From the NCBI GenBank assembly GCA_024867545.1, contig JANFNE010000032.1:1-64000 (forward strand): a DNA stretch of 64,000 nt, written 5' to 3'. Both the position numbers and the translations under genes were made by a program. Origin of the DNA: Phytopythium helicoides (lineage: Eukaryota; Oomycota; Peronosporomycetes; Pythiales; Pythiaceae). Under the pieces are notes generated by a model, which saw nothing but the letters and a program-made list of their open reading frames with translations, ran no database searches and was not told the DNA's origin. Positions 33,290-44,500 of the stretch are shown here, piece after piece (position 1 is the stretch's first letter; each line of letters starts with the position of its first letter).

Positions 33290-33561
33290 TACCAGAACAA
33301 TGAGGTCATATCAAAAGCAACGAGTTCATACCAAAAGCAACGATACTGTCAGACAAAAAATAACGAGTGCATACCAAAAGCAACGAGATCATACAAAAAA
33401 TGACGAGTTCAGATCAAATACGACGAGCAAGGTCATACCAAAAACAACGAGACAGTCAGATAAAAAATAACGAGTTCAGATCAAATGCAACGAGTTCATA
33501 CCAGAATGAGCTATTTATCAAGACCAAAATCAACGAATCCAAACTAAAATGAACGAATAAA
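33290..33561 (+). repeat. Array of about 12 degenerate 20-bp repeats (left, forward)
   Basis: Units follow the pattern CATACCAAAAGCAACGAG, sometimes with CAGATCAAAT or CAGACAAAAA in the first half. They are contiguous or nearly so at about 20 bp per unit. The array stops 9 bp before the recombinase stop codon side of the gene. It ends in ATGAACGAATAAA (33549-33561), which recurs at 35789-35801. Confidence 0.8.
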
Positions 33562-33569
33562 AGTTTTGG

Positions 33570-35489
33570 TCAGAGATCCTTGGCTGGATGTCGCATTGAC
33601 CCACGCGCTTTTCGATCTCTGCGAATGAACGATGCTATCATAGCAATCGTGAGGTTGTACGACATTGCACCAGATTGACCAGGAGCGGTGACATAGTGTT
33701 TCTGGTAATACTTGCGCATAACTGGGATGACGCGCTGAGTCCACACTGAGTGGTCGTCCACTCTTAGGACGGCAGCAAACATACCGACTTCTTCTCCTAA
33801 CAGCCGCGCGATGCTGTACCAGCTTGGAGTCACACCCGCATTTGCGCGATCTGTCTTGGTCCATTGCGAAAGAGGTTTGAAGAGATGCACAGAAGCATCA
33901 GCCACCCACCACATCAAACTCAAATGCGCCCAGTCATTTGCAGGGGGAAGTTCAGGATTTGGTGATGTCGATTCTTGGTGGAAGCTTGTGTTTGGTGGTG
34001 CCTCACTGATGCCTGCAGCAGTAGGATTTGTAGTTGGTGGAACCAATCCTCCACTTACTAAACTGGTAAGTTTCGTAGCAATGGCAGTCAGCTCGCCGAT
34101 ATGTGCCGACAAAGTGGCTACTTGGGCCTTGACTTCCAAGGTAGCAGCCTCAACTTGCCGAAGCCGCTTCAGTACTGGTCCCTCTTCAACACTGTCGTTG
34201 GCTTCATACGGAGCACTAGGGCACCCATGGAGGTAAGACTTGTCAGGTGCGAGACAATCCGCAAGCTCGCTCTCTTCAGATTGAATAGTGAGATCAAGTA
34301 GATACCTCACCAATGTCTCAGTCGACTCAGAAACGCTCCATCCTGCCCACCACTTGATCATTCGCAACGACCATCGTTGGTAGGGCTTAGCATACATGAA
34401 TCTGTATTGCGCACCTGCTCGTCTGAACGTGTGCGAGGTGAACCAGTTGTTGTACCAATTTTTTGCAATGTAGCCTGGGGTCTTCTGGCCGCGATTATTG
34501 AGAGCACGAACGATACAGTTCAGCAAATTGATGAAAACCTGCTCAGCCATCTTTTTCCCCCAACACACGCCCACAGTTTCGCAGCCTGTAGACTGAGCTT
34601 CTGTCGTCAGCACCTTCTTGGAAACTCCAGATAACGCTGGAAACACAAAGTCTTCGTCCGTCCACTGATGCCCCTTCGTTTCTTCAGCAAAATCCACCCA
34701 ATTACAGAGGTGGACATATGCGTTGATTGCATCTTCCTCAACAGACAGCTTGTGCATATTGTAGGACCGTCCTTCAGCAACTGCAGTCTTCCGGTTGAAG
34801 AGTGTGTAGGACCCGTATTCAATCAATTCACCAGGAGACAACTTGTTCTCGCGAAAGTGACGGAGCGTCACATCCTTCCACTTGAGCGTCAACACCTCGT
34901 TGATACGACACATGCCGAAGAACGCAAACGAAGAGACAGCTTTAAACCACACCCGGCACTCCTCACTAAACCCCGAAGTGCCAACATCAGAGTTGAGAAA
35001 CTCGTGAAGAACGGTAAGCATGTCCATCGAGATTGGGACAGCTTTGGCTGGGGTATACTCGGAGGCCTTTCGCTTCTTCAATCCACGCATAAACTGCCGA
35101 ACAAACGGATCGCGAGCAGGATTCCCAAAACCGCGTCTTTTCCCACTTTCTTCCTCTTTGACGACCCAAGTATTTGGATCGGTTCCGTCAGAATTCTCGT
35201 GTGATGAAAAAAAATTGACGACGGCCGATCTCGCTTTTTCTGCTGTTTGAAGGGAGACACCACTGTCAGCTGTAATGCGTTGCAAATAGGCGACCAGAAT
35301 TGCTGGAAGTTCGTGATGCCGCTCATGATGAGGATCGGGAATTCCGTTGGCGATGCAGAACTCGGCAAACTTTTTGAAGCTTGACTGGTACGTGCTGTGT
35401 GTGGCTTTTTTTATAGACGCACTGGCTGTGTTTTGACCATCTCTGGTCAGCTCTTGGAGGCTCATAGAGCCAGAACGACTTGACCGCAA
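33570..35489 (-). CDS. Crypton tyrosine recombinase, 639 aa, intact
   Basis: The ORF is uninterrupted, with an N-terminal SAM-like core-binding region (about residues 25-135) and a catalytic domain (about 150-405). The tyrosine-recombinase residues are present: R195 in FGMCRINEVLTLKW, H353 and R356 in TSHTFRRAGA, W380/W381 in IKWWAGWS at the usual His/Trp position, and the nucleophile Y396 in ETLVRYLLD. A C-terminal extension (about 430-639) has a Leu/Thr-rich helix and a Trp-rich end of unknown role. There is no reverse transcriptase nearby, so DIRS and Ngaro elements are unlikely. The start could be Met1 or Met9. It is probably still active, judging by the intact frame amid decayed neighbours. 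Confidence 0.85.
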   Translation of the reverse strand: MRSSRSGSMSLQELTRDGQNTASASIKKATHSTYQSSFKKFAEFCIANGIPDPHHERHHELPAILVAYLQRITADSGVSLQTAEKARSAVVNFFSSHENSDGTDPNTWVVKEEESGKRRGFGNPARDPFVRQFMRGLKKRKASEYTPAKAVPISMDMLTVLHEFLNSDVGTSGFSEECRVWFKAVSSFAFFGMCRINEVLTLKWKDVTLRHFRENKLSPGELIEYGSYTLFNRKTAVAEGRSYNMHKLSVEEDAINAYVHLCNWVDFAEETKGHQWTDEDFVFPALSGVSKKVLTTEAQSTGCETVGVCWGKKMAEQVFINLLNCIVRALNNRGQKTPGYIAKNWYNNWFTSHTFRRAGAQYRFMYAKPYQRWSLRMIKWWAGWSVSESTETLVRYLLDLTIQSEESELADCLAPDKSYLHGCPSAPYEANDSVEEGPVLKRLRQVEAATLEVKAQVATLSAHIGELTAIATKLTSLVSGGLVPPTTNPTAAGISEAPPNTSFHQESTSPNPELPPANDWAHLSLMWWVADASVHLFKPLSQWTKTDRANAGVTPSWYSIARLLGEEVGMFAAVLRVDDHSVWTQRVIPVMRKYYQKHYVTAPGQSGAMSYNLTIAMIASFIRRDRKARGSMRHPAKDL

Positions 35490-35539
35490 GAGGGCTACTT
35501 GGAAAGTGAGGGTGCTTATATTTTTTAAAAGCTCCTTAT

Positions 35540-35801
35540 CGTCATTGTTAGTATGAACTCGTCATTATTGGTATAAACTCGTTTTATTCTGTCTGACAAA
35601 GTCGTTTGCTCTAATCTGAACTCGTCGATAATAGTTTGACCGTCGATCGTTTTGTTTAGTCTGAACTCGTTATTATAGGTATGAACTCGTTTTTTTCGGT
35701 CTTAAATCCCTCGTTTGTTTTGGTCTGACTTCGTTTTTTATCGTATGGAATGCCCTCGTTGCTTTTCGTCTGACTCGTCGATTTTGGTATGAACGAATAA
35801 A
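35540..35801 (-). repeat. Array of about 12 degenerate 20-bp repeats (right, inverted)
   Basis: The reverse complement of the left array: units read GAACTCGTTATTATTGGTAT or variants with GTCTGA. They begin about 50 bp upstream of the recombinase start. They could act as recombinase-binding sites, promoter elements, or both. Confidence 0.8.
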
Positions 35802-36536
35802 TGACCAACATCTACTCCGAACTCTGTGTTTCGACAATTTGTAACAGAATGACCAAAATCATCGCCGATTTCTCTTTTATTTTTCACGCAAGTGTGTGTT
35901 GATTGGTCAAATAACATTTGCAGTTGTTTCAGCGCAGCTGAAGCTGGTTCGATAAGTCATGTATACAAAATTCAAGTGAAGCAGAAGTTGCTTCCTCGAC
36001 AAAAATCAACATTTTAGGCGGCGCCAATAGGGTTAGGGTAGGTTTAGGTGATTTTAATACAAATGTCAAGTGAGACCATTTTTTGTGCATGGTGAAAATG
36101 TTGTTTCAGGAAGAGTAAGCTCTACTTCAATGAAGAACGAATGTCAACTTCAAGTCACGTGTATCTATTATGTGCCCCAAACCTGGTACCACTCCTGATT
36201 CTGGATCTGTGACTTGGAGCATGAGGGACACCACTTTGCCGACGTGAAAGCTCAGGAGCGCAGACAAGTTTATGGTGGGTGGTGTAGTGGGCCGGAGGCC
36301 TTGAAGACCAGACCACGCACCTGAGTCGCGTATCGTGGCAGGTTGGCGACTAAGCTAGGTTGTAGGACATAGAATTGCAAGTCTGACTAGGGTCTCGGAG
36401 GGGACCCCAGTACGAAGGTCGGCGCAGGGCGTTGCCAAGTAGGGCTACACTTCACTTCTCTACAAGATAACCAATACACGGCATGGAACTTTAGGAAGCG
36501 CCAGCTTCCCTCGATTCTGTGTTCATTCGAGACTCA
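35802..36536. other. Non-coding stretch with a telomere-like motif
   Basis: No gene seen. TAGGGTTAGGGTAGGTTTAGG-like sequence at about 36028-36048 is a degenerate telomere-type tract in the opposite orientation to the chromosome end. It may mark an old break or joining point. Confidence 0.4.
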
Positions 36537-37917
36537 CTACACCAGCCGAGACATTTTTTCTCCCAACCACTGCATGCCGCGGAACACGCACACCAGCGAC
36601 CCGCAGAAGACGCCCGACAAGCTCGCGGTCATGCCCAGAACGCCGGTTGACTGCCAAAACGCACACAACTGCGCTGTCGAAGACACGCGAATCGCGCTCT
36701 GGCCGCTGCTACTCGTCGCGTACACGTTCGTCGCCGTCACGCCAGAGTCAGAGCCTTCTCACTTAGGAGACTCCACCCATTCCGCCACATCCTACACGTC
36801 GACCCCACGCAGCTTCGCGCTCTCCAACTTGGACTCAGCAACCACGGCGTCAACTTTGAAGCCCTAGACTGTGAGCTTCGCCAACTTTCATTGCCGTCCC
36901 TTGTCCACTGTGTCCTTGTCCTCACCCCTGAGTATTTCAACTCATACGCGGGCCACCACACCCTCCATGTACCGTGGCCCGTACATGCGCGACACCAGCT
37001 TGTATAGCGCGGGATGAGTCAGGCTATACCCTACAGGCAACAGCTTGCCATCGAGCTCAGTGGTGACGACGATGTAATCGATGGCCACAGACATGGAGAA
37101 GTGTCGATCAAGCTGCTCGCCACGCTTGAGGTTGTCGTCGTGAAGAGAGGTGAGAGACTGTGTTCACCAGACATGCGTGATAATACTCTAAGTTTGCGCC
37201 GATATTCGTTCGGACAACAAAAAGATCTTGAAGTTGCAGTAGTCGATTTGATCGCAACCCATGAACAGCTTCAACACAAGACACGCCCAGTCAGAGATAG
37301 TCCCCTCAAACACCACGCTATCCGCGACCTCGTGGTACTGCTCCAGGTCCAGATCATCCTTCTCATAAAGAGCTACTGCTGCTGTAGCAGTAGCTGCAAA
37401 GTCCCTGCCGATAGGTCTCCGAGACGAAGGCGGTGCCTCTTCTGCTGCACGTGTGGTCGCTGGAAAGCGTTCGACAACTGGTTGCGCTGCACCTCGGTGA
37501 TCTTGAGCTCTGCACTTGGAGCGCTGCCAGGACGAAGGCAGCGTGCTCACGCAATCTTTCTGTCTTGAAAGACGACTGCCCAAGTGGAAGCACAGCGCGC
37601 AGCGCATCTACCGCGGCGCACTCCCTCACCCGCCCTCGAGCCCGTGCACGTCGTGAAGCCACGCGTGGAGCCACGCGTGTCTACCTTGACTTGGATAAGT
37701 CGCGCTTCACACCGACCATCACTGCCGCAGGTTTTCCGGACTCCGATGTCGCCGCGGCGAAGGCCTTGGAAGGGTCTGGAGGCTGGAGGCGTGGCCCCGG
37801 GTCGTGAGCTGGGAAGTGCGGCCGCTTGGACTCCGTCTCCCAAATCGCCGACTGAGGCGAAATGTGGTGCGAGTCGAATGGCTCGCCCTGGCCGAGAGTG
37901 CAAGTTGAAGTCCTCAT
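36537..37917 (-). pseudogene. Unidentified broken gene
   Basis: Minus-strand frames read in succession as one protein. There is an N-terminal part from Met at 37917, then a stretch with ALYEKDDLDLEQYHEVADSV and DWACLVLKLFMGCDQIDY (37380-37210). Next comes DYIVVTTELDGKLLPVGYSL with LYKLVSRMYGPRYMEGVV (37160-36960), and last a hydrophobic C-terminus with CAFWQSTGVLGMTASLSG ending near 36537. Several stops and frame changes interrupt it. I cannot name the family. The composition and the continuity across breaks argue for a once-real gene of about 400 residues, possibly with a membrane segment at the end. Confidence 0.4.
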
Positions 37918-38587
37918 GACATCCCTCCCTTTATTTTCTTGCGAAATGAATTCAAAGTCAGATGAACTCGATCCTTCAGCCTCTATCGTTCATGCAAGCA
38001 CCCAGGTCCCGACACTTAACGATCGCAAGTGGCAGAGCGAAGATGCAATGCAGGCTTGCCAACCTGTAGGTTGGGGTCCACGATGCAATCAATGAGCACT
38101 CGGCAAGCCTTCAACGTGCCCGAGCAATCCAGCAGCGTCTTTGAGTCGCCTAGGTAGTCTTCATGATGCTTGGGCCTTCGCTTGGTGCCAGGCACTCCAT
38201 GCTAATGAGAGACTAGCGTGTCATGCAGAGACTATCGCTTTGCAGTTCATGTGCTGATGTCGTAAGATACGACCTTGGGAACTTCATGCCGGTACCTGAG
38301 GCTAATCAGTGGAGTTTCGACCAATCACTTTGCATCGTCAGGATTTTCCTCGCCTGACCAGCCTGCTGTGTGGCCAGGCAAGAGGATGCTGCATTCCCGG
38401 CGTGGGATAATTGCCAGCGCTGAGGTGAGAGGTACACGAGCCGATACCTCGCTCTGTATAGGAATGACTTGGCTAGACATGAGCTGCCGCAGAAAGGATG
38501 GCATCTAAATCACTTCGCATCTTACCAAGCTGGTGACGAGACCCTTCTGCGAGCCAAGGGCTGTCACGCCCTCACGGCAAGAACGCC
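37918..38587. other. Upstream region of the ankyrin-kinase gene
   Basis: No convincing ORF. The start codon at 38588 is preceded by AACGCC, a reasonable context. I cannot point to a definite promoter element. Confidence 0.4.
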
Positions 38588-41500
38588 ATGGAAGATATCC
38601 TGAAGGCTGCGAGTGATGGCGACCTCGCAGCAGTGGAGAAGGCGTGTCAAGGTGGAGCAGACGGCAACGCCAAGGACAATGACGGCGACACAGCGCTGAT
38701 GAAGGCTGCTAGGATTGGCAAGTTGGATGTGGTGCAGTACCTCGTAGAGGAGAGTGGCGCGGACGTCAACGTTGAGGACAAGTTCGGCGACACTGCGCTG
38801 ATGGTGGCTGCTTGGAGTGACAAATGGGATGTGGTGCGGTATCTAGTGGAGAGAGGCGCGGACGCCAACGTCAAGGACAACGACGGCGACACTGCACTGA
38901 TGATGGCTGCTGAGGGTGGCAAGTGGGATGTAGTGCGGTTTCTCGTGGAGAGAGGAGCGGACGTCAACGTCAAGGACAATGACAGCAAGACTTCGCTGAT
39001 GATTGCTGCTGAGAGTGGTGAGTTGGATATGGTGCAGTTTCTCGTGGAGGAGAGAGGCGCGGATGTTGACGTCAAGGACAAGTACGGCAAGACTGCACTG
39101 CTGATTGCTGCTGAGAGTGGCAAGATGAATGTGGTGCGGTATCTCGTGGAGGAGAGAGTCGCGGACATCAATGTCGCGGACAAGTACGGCAAAACCACGA
39201 TGATGATTGCTGCTTCTAGTGGCAAATTGGATGTGATGCGGTATCTCGTGGAGGAGAGAGATGCGGACATCAATGTCGCGGACAAGTACGGCAAGACCAC
39301 GATGATGATTGCTGCTTCTAGTGGCAAATTGGATGTGGTGCAGTATCTTGTTGAGGAGAGAGGCGCGGACGTCAACGTCAAGAGCAATAATGGCAACACT
39401 GCGCTGATGTGGGCTGCTTCGCGTGGCGAATGGGATGTGGTGCGCTATCTGGTGGAGAAGAGAGATGTGGACGTTGACGTCAAGGGCTACAACGGCAAGA
39501 CTGCGCTGATGGGGGCTGCTTCGCGTGGCAAGATAGATATGGTACAGTATCTCGTGGAGAGAGGCGCGGATGTCAACGTCAAGGACAATGACGGCAAGAC
39601 TGCCCTGATGTTTGCTGGTGAGAGTGGCGAAATGAATGTGGTGCAGTATCTCGTGGAGGAGAGAGGTGCGGATGTCAACGTCAAGGACAAGTACAGCGAG
39701 ACCACGATGATGATTGCTGCTTCTAGTGGCAAATTGGATGTGGTGCAGTATCTTGTTGAGGAGAGAGGCGCGGACGTCAACGTCAAGAGCAATAATGGCA
39801 ACACTGCGCTGATGTGGGCTGCTTCGCGTGGCGAATGGGATGTGGTGCGCTATCTGGTGGAGAAGAGAGATGTGGACGTTGACGTCAAGGGCTACAACGG
39901 CAAGACTGCGCTGATGGGGGCTGCTTCGCGTGGCAAGATAGATATGGTACAGTATCTCGTGGAGAGAGGCGCGGATGTCAACGTCAAGGACAATGACGGC
40001 AAGACTGCCCTGATGTTTGCTGGTGAGAGTGGCGAAATGAATGTGGTGCAGTATCTCGTGGAGGAGAGAGGTGCGGATGTCAACGTCAAGGACAAGTACA
40101 GCGAGACTGCGATGGTGATTGCTGCTTCTAGTGGCAAATTGGATGTGGTGCAGTATCTAGTGGAGAGAGGCGCGGACGCCAACGTTGAGGACAAGCACGG
40201 CGAGACTGCACTGACGATGGCTGCTGAGGGTGGCAAGTGGGATGTAGTGCGGTTTCTCGTGGAGAGAGGAGCGGAAGTCAACGTCAAGGCCAAAGACGGT
40301 AACACTGCGATAATGTTGGCTGCTCGGAGTGGCGAATTGGATGTGGTGCGGTATCTCGTGGAGGAGAGAGATGCGGTCGTCAACGTCAAGGCCAACGACG
40401 GCAAGACTGCGCTGATGATTGCTGCTGAGAGTGGCAAGTTGGATATGGTGCGGTATCTCGTGGAGGAGAGAGATGCGGACGTCAACGTCAAGGCCAACGA
40501 CGGCAAGACTGCGATAATGTTGGCTGCTCGGAGTGGCGAATTGGATGTGGTGCAGTATCTCGTGGAGGAGAGAGATGCGGACGTCAACGTCAAGGCCAAC
40601 AACGGCAAGACTGCACTGATGATGGCTGCTGAGAGTGGCAAGTTGGATGTGGTGCGGTATCTCGTGGAGGAGAGTGGGGCGGACGTCAACGTCGAGGACA
40701 AACGCGGCAAGACTGCACTGATGAAAGCTGCTGAGAGTGGCAAGTTGAATGTTGTGCAGTATCTCGTGGAGAAGGGAGGAGCGGACGTCAACGTCAAGGC
40801 CAATGACGGCAAGACCGCGCTAATAAAGGCTGCTGAGAGTGGCAAGTTGGATGTGGTGCGGTATCTCGTGGAGGAGAGTGGCGCGGACGTCAACATCGAG
40901 GACAAGTTCGGCGACACTGCGCTGATGGTGGCTGCTTGGAGTGATAAGTGGGATGTGGTGCTGTATCTAGTGGAAAGAGGCGCGGACGTCAACGTCGAGG
41001 ACAATGACGGCGACACTGCACTGATGATGGCTGCTGAGGGTGGCAAGTGGGATGTAGTGCGGTTTCTCGTGGAGAGAGGAGCGGACGTCAACGTTGAGGA
41101 CAACGACGGCGACACTGCACTGATGATTGCTGCTGAGGGTGGCAAGTGGGATGTAGTGCGATTTCTCGTGGAGAGAGGCGCGGACGCCAACGTCAAGGCT
41201 AAAGACGGTAACACTGCGATAATGTTGGCTGCTCGGAGTGGCGAATTGGATGTGGTGCGGTATCTAGTGGAGGAGAGAGGGGTCGATGTCAACGTCAAGG
41301 GCAAGCACGGTGGCACTGCACTGATGATTGCTGCTGAGGGTGGCAAGTGGGACGTAGTGCGGTTTCTCGTGGAGAGAGGAGCGGACGTCAACGTCAAGGA
41401 CAATGACGGCAAGACTACGCTGATGATTGCTGCTGAGAGTGGCAAGTTGGATATGGTGCGGTATTTCGTGGAGAGAGGAGCGGGCGTTAACGTCAAGGAC

Positions 41501-44500
41501 AATGACGGCAAGACTGCGCTGATGATTGCTGCTGAGAGTGGTGAGTTGGATATGGTGCGGTATCTCGTGGAGAAGGGAGGCGCGGAGGTCAACGTCGTTG
41601 ACATCCTTGGCAACACTGCACTGATGAAGGCTGCTAAGAGTGGAGAATTGAATGTGGTGCGGTATCTCGTGGAGAAGGGAGGCGCGGAGGTCAACGTCAC
41701 GGACAAGCACGACAAAACCACGATGATGAAGGCTGCTGAGAGTGGCAAGTGGGATGTGGTGCAGTATCTTGTTGAGGAGAGAGGTGCGGATGTCAACGTC
41801 AAGGACAAGTACGGCAACACTGCGCTGATGAAGGCTGCTTCTAGTGGCAAGTTGGGTGTGGTGCGGTATCTCGTGGAGAAAGGCGCGGACGTCAACGTCA
41901 AAGACAATGATGGCATGACTGCGCTGATGAAGGCTGCTTGGCGTCTCAAACTAGATATGGTACAGTATCTCAAGGAGGAGAGAGGCGCGGACGTCAAAGG
42001 CAAGACTGGGCTGGTGAAGGCTGCTGAAAGTGGCGAGCTGGATGTGGTGCGGTATCTCGTGGAAGAGAGAGGTGCGGATGTCAACGTCAAGGACAATAAT
42101 GGCAAGACTGCGCTGATGGGGGCTGCTTCGCGTGGCAAGCTAGATATGGTACAGTATCTCGTGGAGAGAGGCGCGGACGCCGACGTCAAGGACAAGTACA
42201 GGAACAATGCGATGATCAAGGCTGCTGAGAGTGGCAAATGGGATGTGGTGCGGTATCTTGTGGAGAGAGGCGCGGACGTCAACGTCAAGAACATTAGCCT
42301 CAAGAACTTTATAAACTACAGTGCGACGATGATTGCTGCTTCGCGTGGCAAGTTGGATGACGTGCGGTTTCTCGTGGAAAAAGGCGCGGACGTCAACGTC
42401 AATGATTTTCATGGGAACACTGCGCTGATGTTGGCTGCTTCGCGTGGCGAGTTGGATATAGTGCGGTATCTCGTGGAGAAAGGCGCGGACATCAACGTCG
42501 CAGACATGTACGGCAAGACTGCGATGATCAAAGCTGCTTCGCGTATCAACTGGGATGTGGTGCGGTATCTCGTGACGAATGGCGCGGGCGTCAACGTCAA
42601 GGACGAGTACGGCAGCACAGTGATGATGTTGGCTGCTCGGAATGGCAAGCTAGATATGGTACAGTTTCTCAAGGAGAAGAGAGATGCGGATGTCAACGTC
42701 AAAGACAATGACGGCAAGGCCGCGCTGATGAAAGCTGCTGAGAGTGGCAAGTTGGATGCGGTGCGGTATCTCGTGGAGGAGAGAGGCGCGCACGTCAACG
42801 TCAATGCCAACGAAGTCAAAACTGCGATGATGTTTGCAGCTTCGTGTAGCAAGTGGAATGTGGTGAGGTATCTCGTGGAGAAAGGCGTGGACGTCAACGT
42901 CAAAGACAATGATGGCATGACTGCGCTGATGAAGGCTGCTAAATGGGGCAAATTGGATGTGGTGAGGTATCTCGTGGAGAAAGGCGCGGACGTCAACGTC
43001 AAAGACAATGATGGCATGACTGCGCTGATGAAGGCTGCTGAGAGTGGCAAGTGGGATGTGGTGCGGTATCTCGTGAAGGAGGGAGGCGCGGACGTCAACA
43101 TCAAGGACAAGTACGGCAACACTGCGATGATGAAGGCTGCTGAGAGTGGCAAGTGGGATGTAGTGCAGTATCTCATGAAGGAGAGAGACGCGGACGTCAA
43201 CGTCGTTGACATCCTTGGCAACACTGCACTGATGAAGGCTGCTAAGAGTGGAGAATTGAATGTGGTGCAGTATCTAGTGGAGGAAAGAGGCGCGGACGTC
43301 AACGTAAGGGGCTACATCGGTGACACTGCAATGACGTGGGCTGCTAAGACTGGCAACTGGGATGTGGTGCGGTATCTCGTGGAGGAGAGAGGCGCATACG
43401 TCGACGTCAAGGGCTACAATGGCAAGACTGCGCTGATGTTTGCTGCTGAGAGTGGCGAGTTGGATGAGGTGAAGGATCTCGTGGAGGAGAGAGGAGCGGA
43501 CATTAACGTCACGGACAAGTACGGCGAGACCGCGATGGTGATTGCTGCTTCGTGTGGCAAGTTGGGTGTGGTACGGTATCTCGTGGAGGAGAGAGGCGCG
43601 GACGTCAACGTCAAGGCCAATGACGGCAAGACTGCGCTGATGTTTGCTGCTGAGAGTGGCAAGTTGGATGTGGTGCTGTATCTCGTGGAGGAGAGAGGCG
43701 CGGATGTCAACGTCAAGGCCAATGACGGCAAGACCGCGCTAATAAAGGCTGCAGAGAGTGGCGAGTTGGTTGTGGTGCTGTATCTCGTGATGAAAGGCGC
43801 GGACGTTAACGCCATTGACAACGAGGGTGACACTGCGCTGGTGAAGGCTGCTGAGAGTGGCAAGTGGGATGTAGTGTGGTATCTCGTGGAGGAGAGAGGC
43901 GCGCACGTCAACGTCAATACCAATGAAGTCAAAACTGCGATGATGTTTGCTGCTTCGTGTAGCAAGTGGGATGTGGTGAGGTATCTCGTGGAGAAAGGCG
44001 CGGACGTCAACGTCAAAGACAATGATGGCATGACTGCGCTGATGAAGGCTGCTGAGAGTGGCAAGTGGGATGTGGTGCGGTATCTCGTGAAGGAGGGAGG
44101 CGCGGACGTCAACATCAAGGACAAGTACGGCAACACTGCGATGATGAAGGCTGCTGAGAGTGGCAAGTGGGATGTAGTGCAGTATCTCATGAAGGAGAGA
44201 GACGCGGACGTCAACGTCGTTGACATCCTTGGCAACACTGCACTGATGAAGGCTGCTAAGAGTGGAGAATTGAATGTGGTGCAGTATCTAGTGGAGGAAA
44301 GAGGCGCGGACGTCAACGTAAGGGGCTACATCGGTGACACTGCAATGACGTGGGCTGCTAAGACTGGCAACTGGGATGTGGTGCGGTATCTCGTGGAGGA
44401 GAGAGGCGCATACGTCGACGTCAAGGGCTACAATGGCAAGACTGCGCTGATGTTTGCTGCTGAGAGTGGCGAGTTGGATGAGGTGAAGGATCTCGTGGAG

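Larger units (their letters stand above)
33290..35801 (-). mobile_element. Crypton-type element: tyrosine recombinase between inverted arrays
   Basis: An intact recombinase gene is flanked on both sides by arrays of the same repeat, in opposite orientations. Cryptons are DNA transposons that move with a tyrosine recombinase and lack reverse transcriptase. A stramenopile group (CryptonS) is known from oomycetes. The outer limits and target site are not proven. The 13-bp ATGAACGAATAAA occurs in the same orientation at 33549 and 35789. Confidence 0.65.

Noticed and set aside
33290..33561. CRISPR-like array
   Set aside because: Units are contiguous and degenerate with no constant-length unique spacers. 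The host is a eukaryote, and the same repeat occurs inverted on the other side of the recombinase.
39892..42303. Very long open frame (803 codons) antisense to the ankyrin array, with other long antisense frames up to 45036
   Set aside because: It mirrors the codon pattern of the repeats, giving a Ser/Thr/Leu/Ala-rich periodic sequence without any domain. It breaks wherever the sense repeat pattern changes.
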